A stretch of 64,000 nucleotides of DNA, taken from an uncultured Roseobacter sp. Lineage in GTDB: Bacteria > Pseudomonadota > Alphaproteobacteria > Rhodobacterales > Rhodobacteraceae. The position numbers and the translations under genes are program-made. The notes under the pieces were generated by a model, which saw only the letters and a program-made list of their open reading frames with translations, was not told the DNA's origin and made no database searches. Where the stretch lies: positions 216,501 to 280,500 of the forward strand of contig NZ_CANMDB010000005.1 in the NCBI RefSeq assembly GCF_947496515.1. The letters are read 5' to 3'. Of this stretch, positions 56,128-63,408 are shown piece by piece. The stretch's first letter is position 1; each line of letters starts with the position of its first letter.

Positions 56128-56568
56128 ATGGCGGACACCTTGCCCGATTTCGATCTGGAGCAGTATCTGCCCTACCGGATGACCGTCATCGCGGCCCAGC
56201 TCAGCGCTGATCTGGCCGCCCAATACAAAAGCCGCTTTGGCATCTCCATGCCGGAATGGCGGGTCCTGCTGAACGTGGGCTACAGCACCACGCCCTCGGT
56301 ACGTGACATCGAAAAACGCGTGAGCCTGGAGAAATCCAAGGTGAGCCGGGCTGCCTCGCGGCTTGAAGCAAAGGGCTATCTGGTCAAAACTGTGGATGCC
56401 CGCGACAAGCGCCTGCTCAAGTTGAGCCTGACGGCGGCGGGCGTGCATCTGCTCCACCAGCTGATCCCGATTGCGCAAGCCTTTCAGACCGACCTGGATA
56501 CGCGACTGGGGGAGAGCTGCGGCGCGCTCCACAAAGCGCTCGACCGGCTGTCAGAGCGAACGCCGTGA
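56128..56568 (+). CDS. MarR family transcriptional regulator (HmgR-like)
   Basis: Winged-helix regulator of 146 residues. The helix-turn-helix lies at SVRDIEKRVSLEKSKVSRAASRLEAKGYL, with the wing VKTVDARDKRLLKLSLT, as in MarR. The ATG at 56128 follows AGAAAGGACATAGC. The divergent hmgA and coupled maiA indicate that it controls homogentisate breakdown, with homogentisate or a ring-cleavage product as likely ligand. Its stop overlaps the maiA start. Confidence 0.88.
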   Translation: MADTLPDFDLEQYLPYRMTVIAAQLSADLAAQYKSRFGISMPEWRVLLNVGYSTTPSVRDIEKRVSLEKSKVSRAASRLEAKGYLVKTVDARDKRLLKLSLTAAGVHLLHQLIPIAQAFQTDLDTRLGESCGALHKALDRLSERTP

Positions 56569-57212
56569 TCACGCTCTACGACAGCCCCGGCTCCTCGGCG
56601 AGCTACCGGGTGCGCATCGCGCTCGGCCTTGCCGAGGAACGGTGGCAGACCAAGACAGTGGATTTGCAGGGTGGCGGGCAGCGCAAGCCTGCCCACCTGG
56701 CAAGAAACCCTCAGGGACGCGTTCCGGTGCTGGATGTGGACGGCCTGCAGCTGACGCAATCGCTGGCCATCATTGAATATCTCAACGGTACGCGCAGACT
56801 GGGCCTCCTGCCGGACACCCCCGCCGCGCGAGCGCGGGTGCAGGCACTCGCTCATGCCATCGCCATGGAAATCCACCCTATCTGCAATCGCGCCACGGCC
56901 ACCTGGGCGGTGGATCGCTCCGGCGGCACCATCGCGCTGGATACTTGGATGCAGCACTTCATCGCGACGGGGCTGGCCGCCTACGAAGAGATGCTGGACG
57001 GCAGCGCATATTCCTTCGGGGCCGGTGTCACGCTGGCAGACCTCTGCCTGATACCGCAGCTCTATAACGCACGGCTCTGGGGCGTCGACCTGGCTGGATG
57101 CCCAAAGATCCAGCGGGTGGAAGCGACCCTGCAAGCAATCCCCGCCGTGCGGCACGCGCATCCTGATCGCGCCCCGACCTACGGGTCCGATGACGTCTCG
57201 GGATCCCCCTGA
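56565..57212 (+). CDS. maiA: maleylacetoacetate isomerase
   Basis: Zeta-class GST of 215 residues that isomerises maleylacetoacetate to fumarylacetoacetate with glutathione. The signature SSASYRVRIALGL (residues 10-22, usual form SSCSWRVRIAL) is present, then NPQGRVPVLDVDGLQLTQSLAIIEYL and a helical domain with ITLADLCLIPQLYNARLWGVDL-like sequence. It begins with GTG overlapping the marR stop. Its product would be the substrate of fumarylacetoacetase, which is not encoded nearby. Confidence 0.9.
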   Translation: MITLYDSPGSSASYRVRIALGLAEERWQTKTVDLQGGGQRKPAHLARNPQGRVPVLDVDGLQLTQSLAIIEYLNGTRRLGLLPDTPAARARVQALAHAIAMEIHPICNRATATWAVDRSGGTIALDTWMQHFIATGLAAYEEMLDGSAYSFGAGVTLADLCLIPQLYNARLWGVDLAGCPKIQRVEATLQAIPAVRHAHPDRAPTYGSDDVSGSP

Positions 57213-57427
57213 GGCGGACGGGGTGCGCCTTCATCTCGGGTTGTGGACAGCCCCGGACAGGGCCTCATCTGATGGGCAGGTTTACGGTTCAGCCAGAACT
57301 GGCGCTCGTCATCCGCGATTGCGAGCCAAAGACCGTCAGTGTCGGAGCGTGACCGCTTTGACGACGCAACACGCGGGTTCTAGCCACTGGCATAGTAAGG
57401 AAAGCGTACCTGCCAGGCCTAAAGACC

Positions 57428-57952
57428 CTAGGCAGTGACGGTACTGCGTGCAGGGTAGTCGTTCTCTCTTAAAAAGTCGACCTTGGCCAGCATGCCCACT
57501 AGATCGGGCCGCGCCATCGGCATGTTCGAGATATCCGCGAGATAGAGCCTGCCATCGGGCCGGATCCAAAAGAGCCCAGGCTCATTGAAGACATCCGGCT
57601 CCCCTTCCCTGATGGACCGTGAGATCCACAGCCCCCAATTCTGTGCCTGCTCGAGACTCAGCGAGTGGGCCACCCGCAAACCGTCGATATCCCAATCGTC
57701 GACGGACTTCTGCGCCGTTTCCGCATTATTCATGGAAACAGCGACAACACCGAAACCCGCTGCGGTGTACCCGTCCAGCAGCCCTGCAAGCTCACCCAGA
57801 TAGGTCTTGCACAGCGGGCAGTGGTGACCCCGGTAGAAGACCACCATCGTAAAGCTCTCAGGACGCTCGTCTGCGAGATCGAACGTACCACCCCCGACAA
57901 GCGGCAGGGCTAGATCCGGGGTACCCCCGTCGGGCGTCAGTTTCTGGCTCAT
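57428..57952 (-). CDS. peroxiredoxin-like thioredoxin-fold protein
   Basis: AhpC/TSA-type redoxin of 174 residues. The active-site region is VVFYRGHHCPLCKTYLGELAG with C45 and C48 (CPLC), a pair rather than the single peroxidatic Cys of standard peroxiredoxins. WDIDGLRVAHSLSLEQ and EPGLFWIRPDGRLYLADIS are typical of the peroxiredoxin-like subgroup. The ATG at 57952 follows CCAGGAGTGCCCGAC, a good ribosome site; longer in-frame extensions to 58243 are unlikely. The IS1 element begins 71 bases upstream of its start. Confidence 0.85.
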   Translation of the reverse strand: MSQKLTPDGGTPDLALPLVGGGTFDLADERPESFTMVVFYRGHHCPLCKTYLGELAGLLDGYTAAGFGVVAVSMNNAETAQKSVDDWDIDGLRVAHSLSLEQAQNWGLWISRSIREGEPDVFNEPGLFWIRPDGRLYLADISNMPMARPDLVGMLAKVDFLRENDYPARSTVTA

Positions 57953-58014
57953 GTCGGGCACTCCTGGAATAATAACTGTCTTTTCTAAGACGCTATCTGT
58001 CATTGTTGGCAGCG

Positions 58015-58022
58015 GAAAATCA
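58015..58022. repeat. left target-site duplication GAAAATCA
   Basis: The 8-mer GAAAATCA directly abuts the left terminal inverted repeat and is repeated exactly at 60594-60601 beside the right one. An 8-bp duplication is typical of IS1-family insertions. Confidence 0.88.
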
Positions 58023-58043
58023 GGTAGTGGGTCACTTTGAAAT
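58023..58043. repeat. left terminal inverted repeat of the IS1-family element
   Basis: 21-bp end beginning GGTAGTGGGTCACTTTGA. It pairs with 60573-60593 at 20 of 21 positions; the single mismatch is at the fifth base (G on the left, A on the right). Confidence 0.9.
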
Positions 58044-58109
58044 CTAGCCCCTCGCGCGGGCGCGAACCTTTGATTTGCACCGGATCGCATCTGGCCCCAT
58101 ATTGAGGGC

Positions 58110-58337
58110 ATGACCGACAAACCCAAGAGACCAAGAGACGCGAACCAGTTGGCCAAGTTCATTGTGGACGTGGCTACAGGCGAGGAGCCTGAGTATGAGC
58201 TTGATACTTCGGGGCAGCGCAAGGGTGGTTTGAAGGGTGGCAAGGCTCGCGCTGAAAAGCTAACTCGCGCTCAGCGAGAAGAAATTGCGACCAAAGCTTC
58301 AAACGCTAGGCGGAAAAAAGATCACGCTGACGAGTAG
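58110..58337 (+). CDS. small basic KGG-motif protein, IS passenger
   Basis: Protein of 75 residues. The N-terminal half reads MTDKPKRPRDANQLAKFIVD with an acidic VATGEEPEYELDT. The C-terminal half is basic: QRKGGLKGGKARAEKLTRAQ then REEIATKASNARRKK, the KGG-type motif seen in many small proteins of unknown function. It may bind nucleic acid, which is inference. It lies wholly inside the IS1-family element and overlaps the convergent ATPase gene by 32 bases at the 3' end. It is shared by the mobile context and is probably cargo. Confidence 0.75.
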   Translation: MTDKPKRPRDANQLAKFIVDVATGEEPEYELDTSGQRKGGLKGGKARAEKLTRAQREEIATKASNARRKKDHADE

Positions 58338-59583
58338 GTCCATATTTTTTCTCGATCTCTGGCGTCACCAGCCCGCTCTCTTTTCCTTTCAAGATGATGT
58401 ATGGCTCCGTCAGTGCTTCCCGGAAGCGGAACCGGAATTGGCGAGTAGTGCCCAGTTTTTCCAACATCCTTCCACGCTCATGGGTAGCAAACTGATCAAG
58501 GTGATATGAAAAAGCTGGAACCCCGTAGCTTTGCTTCATCAGGTCAGACAAGACCGTTGCAACATCCTTTGCCAAAAACCTTCCGCTGACATCTTTAGGG
58601 GCAAGCGCACAGGCCAATAATACCGGAAAGAAGATATTCTCTTTTCTTTCTGAATGTATCGCATCATCAAAATTTGTTCGTATCGTGCTGTTACTTTCGC
58701 CGATTGCTCGCGATCTCGCTTCTTCGATCACGGAAGAATCAACTAATGTAATCTTTCTATCACAGGCTGTCTGACAGGCGTGCAGGCCGAGCAAATGCGC
58801 ATAAAACGGCAGCCCCTTAGATAGAAACACGCAGTCCCAAAGTGCATCTTCAGTGACTTTTAGCCCCAATCCCCGGATGCGAGTGTGAATGACTTCGATA
58901 ATCTCTTGATCGTTCATTCGTGGCATCTCAACCTGCGCAACAGCTCTATCAATTGACTCATGGCCCTCGATAAGATCGGCTACGCTGTCTGCAATCCCGA
59001 CAATGAAAAAGGTTACATTTGCGCCTTCATCACTGATCAACTTCACTGTTTCAGCGACTTCCTCTTTTACTCTTCGGCTGCTTATTTTGTCGAACTCATC
59101 AATTACAATAATTGGGGTGACGGAGGCGGAGAACTCTTCAAACTCCAACAGCACATCATCGGCAGTGATTTCCTTTTCCAGATAGTAGTCGGCTACCTTG
59201 CGGCGTTTCCCATCCGGGCTTTCGGAGGATATCCGCTTAAAGACCTTTAAGAAAAGACTGGTGAATGTGTCTTCTGCAACCCCGGCGACACGGACGTACT
59301 GAATTCGTGCAGCGTTTTGGTCGGCTATGAATTTAAATACATTCACAAGTGAGGATTTTCCAACCCCTCGCTCGCCATACACAATGGCATGACTTCCGGG
59401 TGACCTAATTCGCTGCGTGAGTTTTTGAATCTGAGGAAGGCGGCCGGCAAAGAGTTCGCTCTGCTTGATTGGAGTGCCAGGAGTGAAGACCTGTTCACAC
59501 TCAAACCTCAAGTTTTCCCAGTCCTCATCTGACATAGTGTTGGGATTAAGAAAGCCGCTCGCCGTGCCTATTGGAAATTCCAC
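58306..59583 (-). CDS. Orc1/Cdc6-like AAA+ ATPase, IS passenger
   Basis: Protein of 425 residues. P-loop YGERGVGKSS (residues 69-78), Walker B PIIVIDEFDKIS, sensor region ANVTFFIVGIAD, and a helical lid with MNDQEIIEVIHTRIRGLGL. The C-terminal 130 residues (from about SGRFLAKDVATVLSDLMKQS) look like a winged-helix domain, giving the layout of Orc1/Cdc6 and of transposition ATPases. It starts with GTG after AGGGGCG. It is markedly AT-rich compared with its surroundings. Its role (element mobility, target choice, or a defence or addiction function) is not decidable. Confidence 0.8.
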   Translation of the reverse strand: MEFPIGTASGFLNPNTMSDEDWENLRFECEQVFTPGTPIKQSELFAGRLPQIQKLTQRIRSPGSHAIVYGERGVGKSSLVNVFKFIADQNAARIQYVRVAGVAEDTFTSLFLKVFKRISSESPDGKRRKVADYYLEKEITADDVLLEFEEFSASVTPIIVIDEFDKISSRRVKEEVAETVKLISDEGANVTFFIVGIADSVADLIEGHESIDRAVAQVEMPRMNDQEIIEVIHTRIRGLGLKVTEDALWDCVFLSKGLPFYAHLLGLHACQTACDRKITLVDSSVIEEARSRAIGESNSTIRTNFDDAIHSERKENIFFPVLLACALAPKDVSGRFLAKDVATVLSDLMKQSYGVPAFSYHLDQFATHERGRMLEKLGTTRQFRFRFREALTEPYIILKGKESGLVTPEIEKKYGPTRQRDLFSA

Positions 59584-59687
59584 GATTCGCCCCTACATCG
59601 CTCCACAATTGCTAAATAAGGGCTTCACCGCTGTCAATCTGGTCAATTTATCTTGACTATCGGTCAGTTTGAAATTAGGTTCAGCTT
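59584..59687. promoter_or_regulatory. divergent promoter region inside the element
   Basis: The 104-bp AT-rich gap between the ATPase and transposase starts must hold promoters for both. TTGACT at 59653-59658 could be a -35 for the transposase gene, but no clear -10 is seen and none could be fixed. Confidence 0.35.
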
Positions 59688-60584
59688 ATGAGAAAGCTCG
59701 ACACCAAAACCCGCGCCCTAATCATCCGCCTTTTGGTAGAGGGCAATAGCATCCGTGCCATCAGCCGCATCGCAGACGTGTCCAAGAACACCGTCAACAA
59801 GCTGCTGATCGACGCGGGCGCGGCGTGCGCCAAGTATCACGACGAGCATGTGCGCAGCGTTCGGGCGTCTGTGATCCAGTGTGACGAAATCTGGAGCTTC
59901 ACCTACGCCAAGCAGAAGAACGTTGCAGGCGCGAAGGCTGCACTAGATCACGCGGGCGACACTTGGACGTGCACCGCAATCGACAGCGATAGCAAGCTAA
60001 TCGTGTCTTACATGGTCGGTGGACGGGACAGCGAATATGCAATCGCGTTCATGGATGATCTGCGCGACCGTCTGGCGAACTGGGTGCAACTAACCACTGA
60101 CGGTCACAAAGCCTATCTTGAAGCCGTAGAGGGCGCGTTTGGCGGCGATGTGGACTATGCACAGCTTATCAAGATGTACGGCGGCGAAACTGGCACCAAA
60201 GGCCACGAGAAAAAGTACAGCCCCGCAGAATGTACCGGGATCAAGAGGCGCACCGTCGAAGGCAATCCAGACAAATCTCTGATCAGCACCAGCCACGTTG
60301 AGCGTCAGAACCTCACCATGCGGATGCACATGCGCCGCTTTACACGCCTGACCAATGGGTTCTCAAAGAAGGTGGAAAACCACATGCACGCGGTTGCGCT
60401 GCACTTCATGTGCTACAACTTCGTGAAGGTGCATCAGACCCTGAAAGTGACGCCAGCAATGGAAGCTGGTTTGACGGATCGCCTCTGGGATATTTCCGAT
60501 CTGGTGGCTATCGTGGATGCAAACGAGCCAGCACCTAAAAAACGCGGCCCTTACAAACCTCGCAAGAAATCAATTTCAAAGTGA
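59688..60584 (+). CDS. IS1-family DDE transposase
   Basis: Transposase of 298 residues. The N-terminal helix-turn-helix is NSIRAISRIADVSKNTVNKL. The DDE catalytic residues are suggested by QCDEIWSFTYAKQKN (first Asp), LTTDGHKAYLEAV (second Asp) and STSHVERQNLTMRMHMRRF (Glu). This is the layout of the single-frame IS1 relatives found in alphaproteobacteria and archaea, without the frameshift of classical IS1. The stop TGA lies within the right inverted repeat. Confidence 0.9.
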   Translation: MRKLDTKTRALIIRLLVEGNSIRAISRIADVSKNTVNKLLIDAGAACAKYHDEHVRSVRASVIQCDEIWSFTYAKQKNVAGAKAALDHAGDTWTCTAIDSDSKLIVSYMVGGRDSEYAIAFMDDLRDRLANWVQLTTDGHKAYLEAVEGAFGGDVDYAQLIKMYGGETGTKGHEKKYSPAECTGIKRRTVEGNPDKSLISTSHVERQNLTMRMHMRRFTRLTNGFSKKVENHMHAVALHFMCYNFVKVHQTLKVTPAMEAGLTDRLWDISDLVAIVDANEPAPKKRGPYKPRKKSISK

Positions 60585-60593
60585 CCCATTACC
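60573..60593. repeat. right terminal inverted repeat of the IS1-family element
   Basis: Reverse complement begins GGTAATGGGTCACTTTGA and matches the left end at 20 of 21 positions. The transposase stop codon is inside it (60582-60584). Confidence 0.9.
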
Positions 60594-60601
60594 GAAAATC
60601 A
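60594..60601. repeat. right target-site duplication GAAAATCA
   Basis: Exact copy of the 8-mer at 58015-58022, directly outside the right inverted repeat. Confidence 0.88.
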
Positions 60602-61005
60602 CGTTCGCTTGACATCGAGCGGCGGTTACCGGGCACCCGCGGCGCGTTGATCCCGAGCGGCGGGGACCGCATCGTTTCAGTTCCAGACCGACAATTGGAC
60701 GCCAAAGGTACCGATGAGATTAAACTCAATCCATACGCTTTGGATCAAACCTATGGCCAACCGCCCACACCACATGGCAAGCCAAAAAGCGCCCCCGCGA
60801 ATGGCTTGCCGTCAGATCAGACGTCGCGGCGCCTTGCGGCCGTTGCGGCGGGCTCAGGTCCGCATGCTGGCATCGGTGCCCCATGGGCGTTGACTACCCG
60901 GTGCGGGCCTCCGTGCTTTCCCGGACGACCCGTCAACCCATGTCGGGAGTTATACGCTGGGCTCCGCCTCTAAGTCGCTGTCACCGTGGATGCCGCTGGG
61001 CGGTG
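60602..61005. other. gene-free stretch between the IS element and the BY-kinase
   Basis: About 400 bases with no supported gene. Open frames exist on the plus strand but their translations are Arg/Pro-rich and resemble nothing known. Before the insertion this sequence continued directly into the region upstream of the peroxiredoxin gene. It may be the remains of a decayed gene. Confidence 0.4.
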
Positions 61006-61027
61006 GAATGGCTTTGCAAAGCCATTC
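61006..61027. terminator. 22-bp perfect palindrome after the BY-kinase gene
   Basis: Arms GAATGGCTTTG and CAAAGCCATTC meet without a loop, 12 bases beyond the BY-kinase stop. There is no T-run on the minus strand, so it is only a candidate transcription end or mRNA-stabilising hairpin. Confidence 0.4.
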
Positions 61028-61038
61028 GCCGCGCTGCT

Positions 61039-63114
61039 CTACGCCCAGTACTTCCCATACGCCTGGTTTGACGATCCGTAGTTCTGGCCAAAGGCCTTTG
61101 GCGCGTTGCAAAATGCGACGATGGGTCGGCTCACCTTGACCGCCTGCAACGCCGCGACCGCATCGCGCACCGCGGCGCGGGGGCTGCGGTCGTGATCGGT
61201 CACCAACACATGCGCGCCCATCAGCGCCGCGATCTTCGGCGCGTCCGGCAACACGAGAATTGGTGGCGTGTCAAAAAGCACCACGTCGTAATGCTGGCGC
61301 AGGGCGTTGATCAGTTCCTCAAAGCGAGGCGATTCAAGCAGGTCCGCGGGGTTGGCCGACGAGTTCCCGCTGGCCAGAAAGTCGAAATCAACACTGCCCG
61401 GCGACACGATGGCCTCTGACGGATCCAGCCGGTTTGCCAGGACCTCCTGCAGCCCCGGCTGATCGTTCGCAACGCCCAGATAGTTGGACAGCGTCCCGGC
61501 CCGCATGTCTCCATCCACAACGATCACCCGCTTGTCGATCATGGCGAAACTGTGACCGAGCGCCTGGGTCAACGTCGATTTCCCCTCGGACGGAAGCGAC
61601 GAAAAAATCCCGGCGACCATCGTCTCATTGGGTGCAGTAGCAGAGCAGGTCAACCGGTGCCGCAAGGCGCGCACACCTTCCAGAAACGGTGCGACCTTGC
61701 GCTTGGACTGCGTGAAATCCATTGGTTTGCCCCGGCTGAGAAAACCCCGTTGCGCGGCGGGCAGCTGCACGACCGTATCGCAGCCCGTGATCTCGATCAG
61801 ATCGGACACGCGGCGCACCCGGTCGTTGGCGGCCTCTCGCACCAGAACATAGGCAATGCCCAGAAACAGCCCCAGCACCGCGGCAATCGCCACCATCCGG
61901 CGCCGACCCTGCGCGTCGGTGCGCAGCGGTGCTTCGGCCCGGGCCAATACCTGCGCCCCCGCATCGCGAAGACCGGTCTGGATCACCAGTTCCTTGAGCC
62001 GGGCCAATGAGGCCTCATAGACCTGCGACGTGGTCTCGACCTCCACTTCGAGCTGGCGCAGCCCGACAGTGAACGCATTCATCTCCGCCACCCGGCTCTC
62101 GATCTGCTCACGACCGTCCTGGAGCGCATTGCGCAGCCGTGTCAGCCGCGTGTCTTCGGCGTTGAGCGCGACCGTGAGCGCGTCGATGTCTTGTGGCGTC
62201 GCTTGCTCGGCGTTCCCTCCCGTCAGTACGCGGGACGCGATGCGCGCGAGTGCGGCGTCACCCTCAATGGCCTGAACCAGCGCCGCAGTATCCCCCTCGG
62301 GTACCTCATCAAGCACGGTGCGGGCCGCGGCAATCTCGGCCAGCGCCTCTTCGGTCGTGGCCAGCCGCGCGCGCACATTGGCGGCCTCCGAGGCAAGCGC
62401 ATCAGCGGATTCCAAGGTCGCATTCTGAGCGCTGCCGCGATACTCCTGCAGACTTTCCTGGTCCTGCTCCAGCTGCAAACGCAATTCGTTCACGCGGGTC
62501 GCAAGGGCCTCCGCCGCCCGCTCGGTCTCGTTCTGGCCACTTTGCACACGGTAATCCAGATAGGCATCCAGATAAGCGTTGGCGATGGCGGCGGACCTGC
62601 CCGGTTCGGTTGTCGTGGCCCGGATCACAATGGCGTTGCTGCCCGGCTGCACCGTGGTCAGCGTCATCTCGGCCAACCAGTCAAGCGCATACTGCCGCAC
62701 GGCAGCTTCGGAATAGATTTCATCCTCCGGCGTGTCCTCCGGCAGGGAGAGGTTCGGGTTCACCTCCGGATCATTCAGCAAATCAAGGCGGTCCATCACG
62801 TCGAGCGCGACACTGCGCGAATCGAGGATCGTCAACGCATTGGCCAGCGCCCCCTGGCTGACCTCAATCCCGCCCGCGCTGTCGAATTCGACGATCTCCA
62901 GATTGCCCCGCGCCAGCAACATCTGGGCTTCGGCGGTGTAGGTATCGTCCGACCGCAGCACCAGCAGACCGGTGAGAAAGGCGAGGCCGAAGGTCGATAT
63001 CAGGATCGGACGCTTGTTCCGCCACAAAAGCTGCCACAGCGCGACGATGCCAACGGGGGCGTCATCCTGTTCCGGGCCAGCGGCAAAAGGTTCTCGGGGA
63101 GGCGTGTAATTCAT
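61039..63114 (-). CDS. polysaccharide co-polymerase with tyrosine autokinase domain (Wzc/ExoP-like)
   Basis: Bacterial tyrosine kinase of 691 residues that controls chain length and export of a surface polysaccharide. The Wzz-type N-terminus has a transmembrane span (PILISTFGLAFLTGLLVL, about residues 34-51) and a long coiled-coil region (residues 190-400). A second span lies at about 425 (MVAIAAVLGLFLGIAYVLV). The kinase part has Walker A near 505 (SSLPSEGKSTLTQALG), Walker A' (RVIVVDGDMRAG) and Walker B near 610 (VLFDTPPI). The tail carries Y679, Y686 and Y689, the likely autophosphorylation cluster. Confidence 0.92.
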   Translation of the reverse strand: MNYTPPREPFAAGPEQDDAPVGIVALWQLLWRNKRPILISTFGLAFLTGLLVLRSDDTYTAEAQMLLARGNLEIVEFDSAGGIEVSQGALANALTILDSRSVALDVMDRLDLLNDPEVNPNLSLPEDTPEDEIYSEAAVRQYALDWLAEMTLTTVQPGSNAIVIRATTTEPGRSAAIANAYLDAYLDYRVQSGQNETERAAEALATRVNELRLQLEQDQESLQEYRGSAQNATLESADALASEAANVRARLATTEEALAEIAAARTVLDEVPEGDTAALVQAIEGDAALARIASRVLTGGNAEQATPQDIDALTVALNAEDTRLTRLRNALQDGREQIESRVAEMNAFTVGLRQLEVEVETTSQVYEASLARLKELVIQTGLRDAGAQVLARAEAPLRTDAQGRRRMVAIAAVLGLFLGIAYVLVREAANDRVRRVSDLIEITGCDTVVQLPAAQRGFLSRGKPMDFTQSKRKVAPFLEGVRALRHRLTCSATAPNETMVAGIFSSLPSEGKSTLTQALGHSFAMIDKRVIVVDGDMRAGTLSNYLGVANDQPGLQEVLANRLDPSEAIVSPGSVDFDFLASGNSSANPADLLESPRFEELINALRQHYDVVLFDTPPILVLPDAPKIAALMGAHVLVTDHDRSPRAAVRDAVAALQAVKVSRPIVAFCNAPKAFGQNYGSSNQAYGKYWA

Positions 63115-63408
63115 GGGGACGGCTCATTCTTCACTGGACAATGGCCGCACCCGACAGCACCGCTGCGGGTCGGCACCCATCCGACAGCTGCTTAATAAGA
63201 CTGTTCGACACGGCATGAAAGGGTTAATGCTCAAACCTTGTGCCCGGCGGGACATGCATGGAAGAAAGCCGCCCAAGCGCACAGTATAGTGGCACCGCAG
63301 CCGAACATGCCGCAGGATCGTCTGGCCAGCGCTTGCGCGTGATATGATTAAGGATGTAATCCCGGTTTTAATAACGCTTCTGACTTCCGAGACACAGGTG
63401 ATGTGCAG
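63115..63408. promoter_or_regulatory. divergent region between BY-kinase and sulfotransferase genes
   Basis: 294-bp gap that must hold the starts of both divergent transcripts. AT-rich patches occur at 63191-63225 and 63340-63375 (TGATATGATTAAGG, TTTTAATAACG), plausible promoter positions, but no consensus box could be fixed. No small gene is supported. Confidence 0.35.

Larger units (their letters stand above)
58023..60593. mobile_element. IS1-family insertion element with two passenger genes
   Basis: Element of 2571 bp bounded by terminal inverted repeats and by an exact 8-bp duplication. The ends start GGTARTGGGTCACTTTGAA, matching the GGT-x-x-TG opening of IS1-family ends. It carries an IS1-type transposase (59688-60584), an Orc1/Cdc6-like ATPase on the opposite strand (58306-59583) and a small KGG-motif gene (58110-58337). 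Its base composition, especially in the ATPase gene, is visibly more AT-rich than the flanks, which supports transfer from elsewhere. The insertion is recent, as the duplication is perfect. Confidence 0.9.

Noticed and set aside
58023-60593. Possible plasmid or prophage fragment suggested by an Orc1/Cdc6-like ATPase
   Set aside because: The unit is closed by IS1-type inverted repeats and an 8-bp duplication, with no replication origin repeats, integrase or structural phage genes.
60581-60973. Open frame of 130 codons starting in the right end of the IS element
   Set aside because: It overlaps the inverted repeat and reads Arg/Pro-rich sequence with no recognisable fold.
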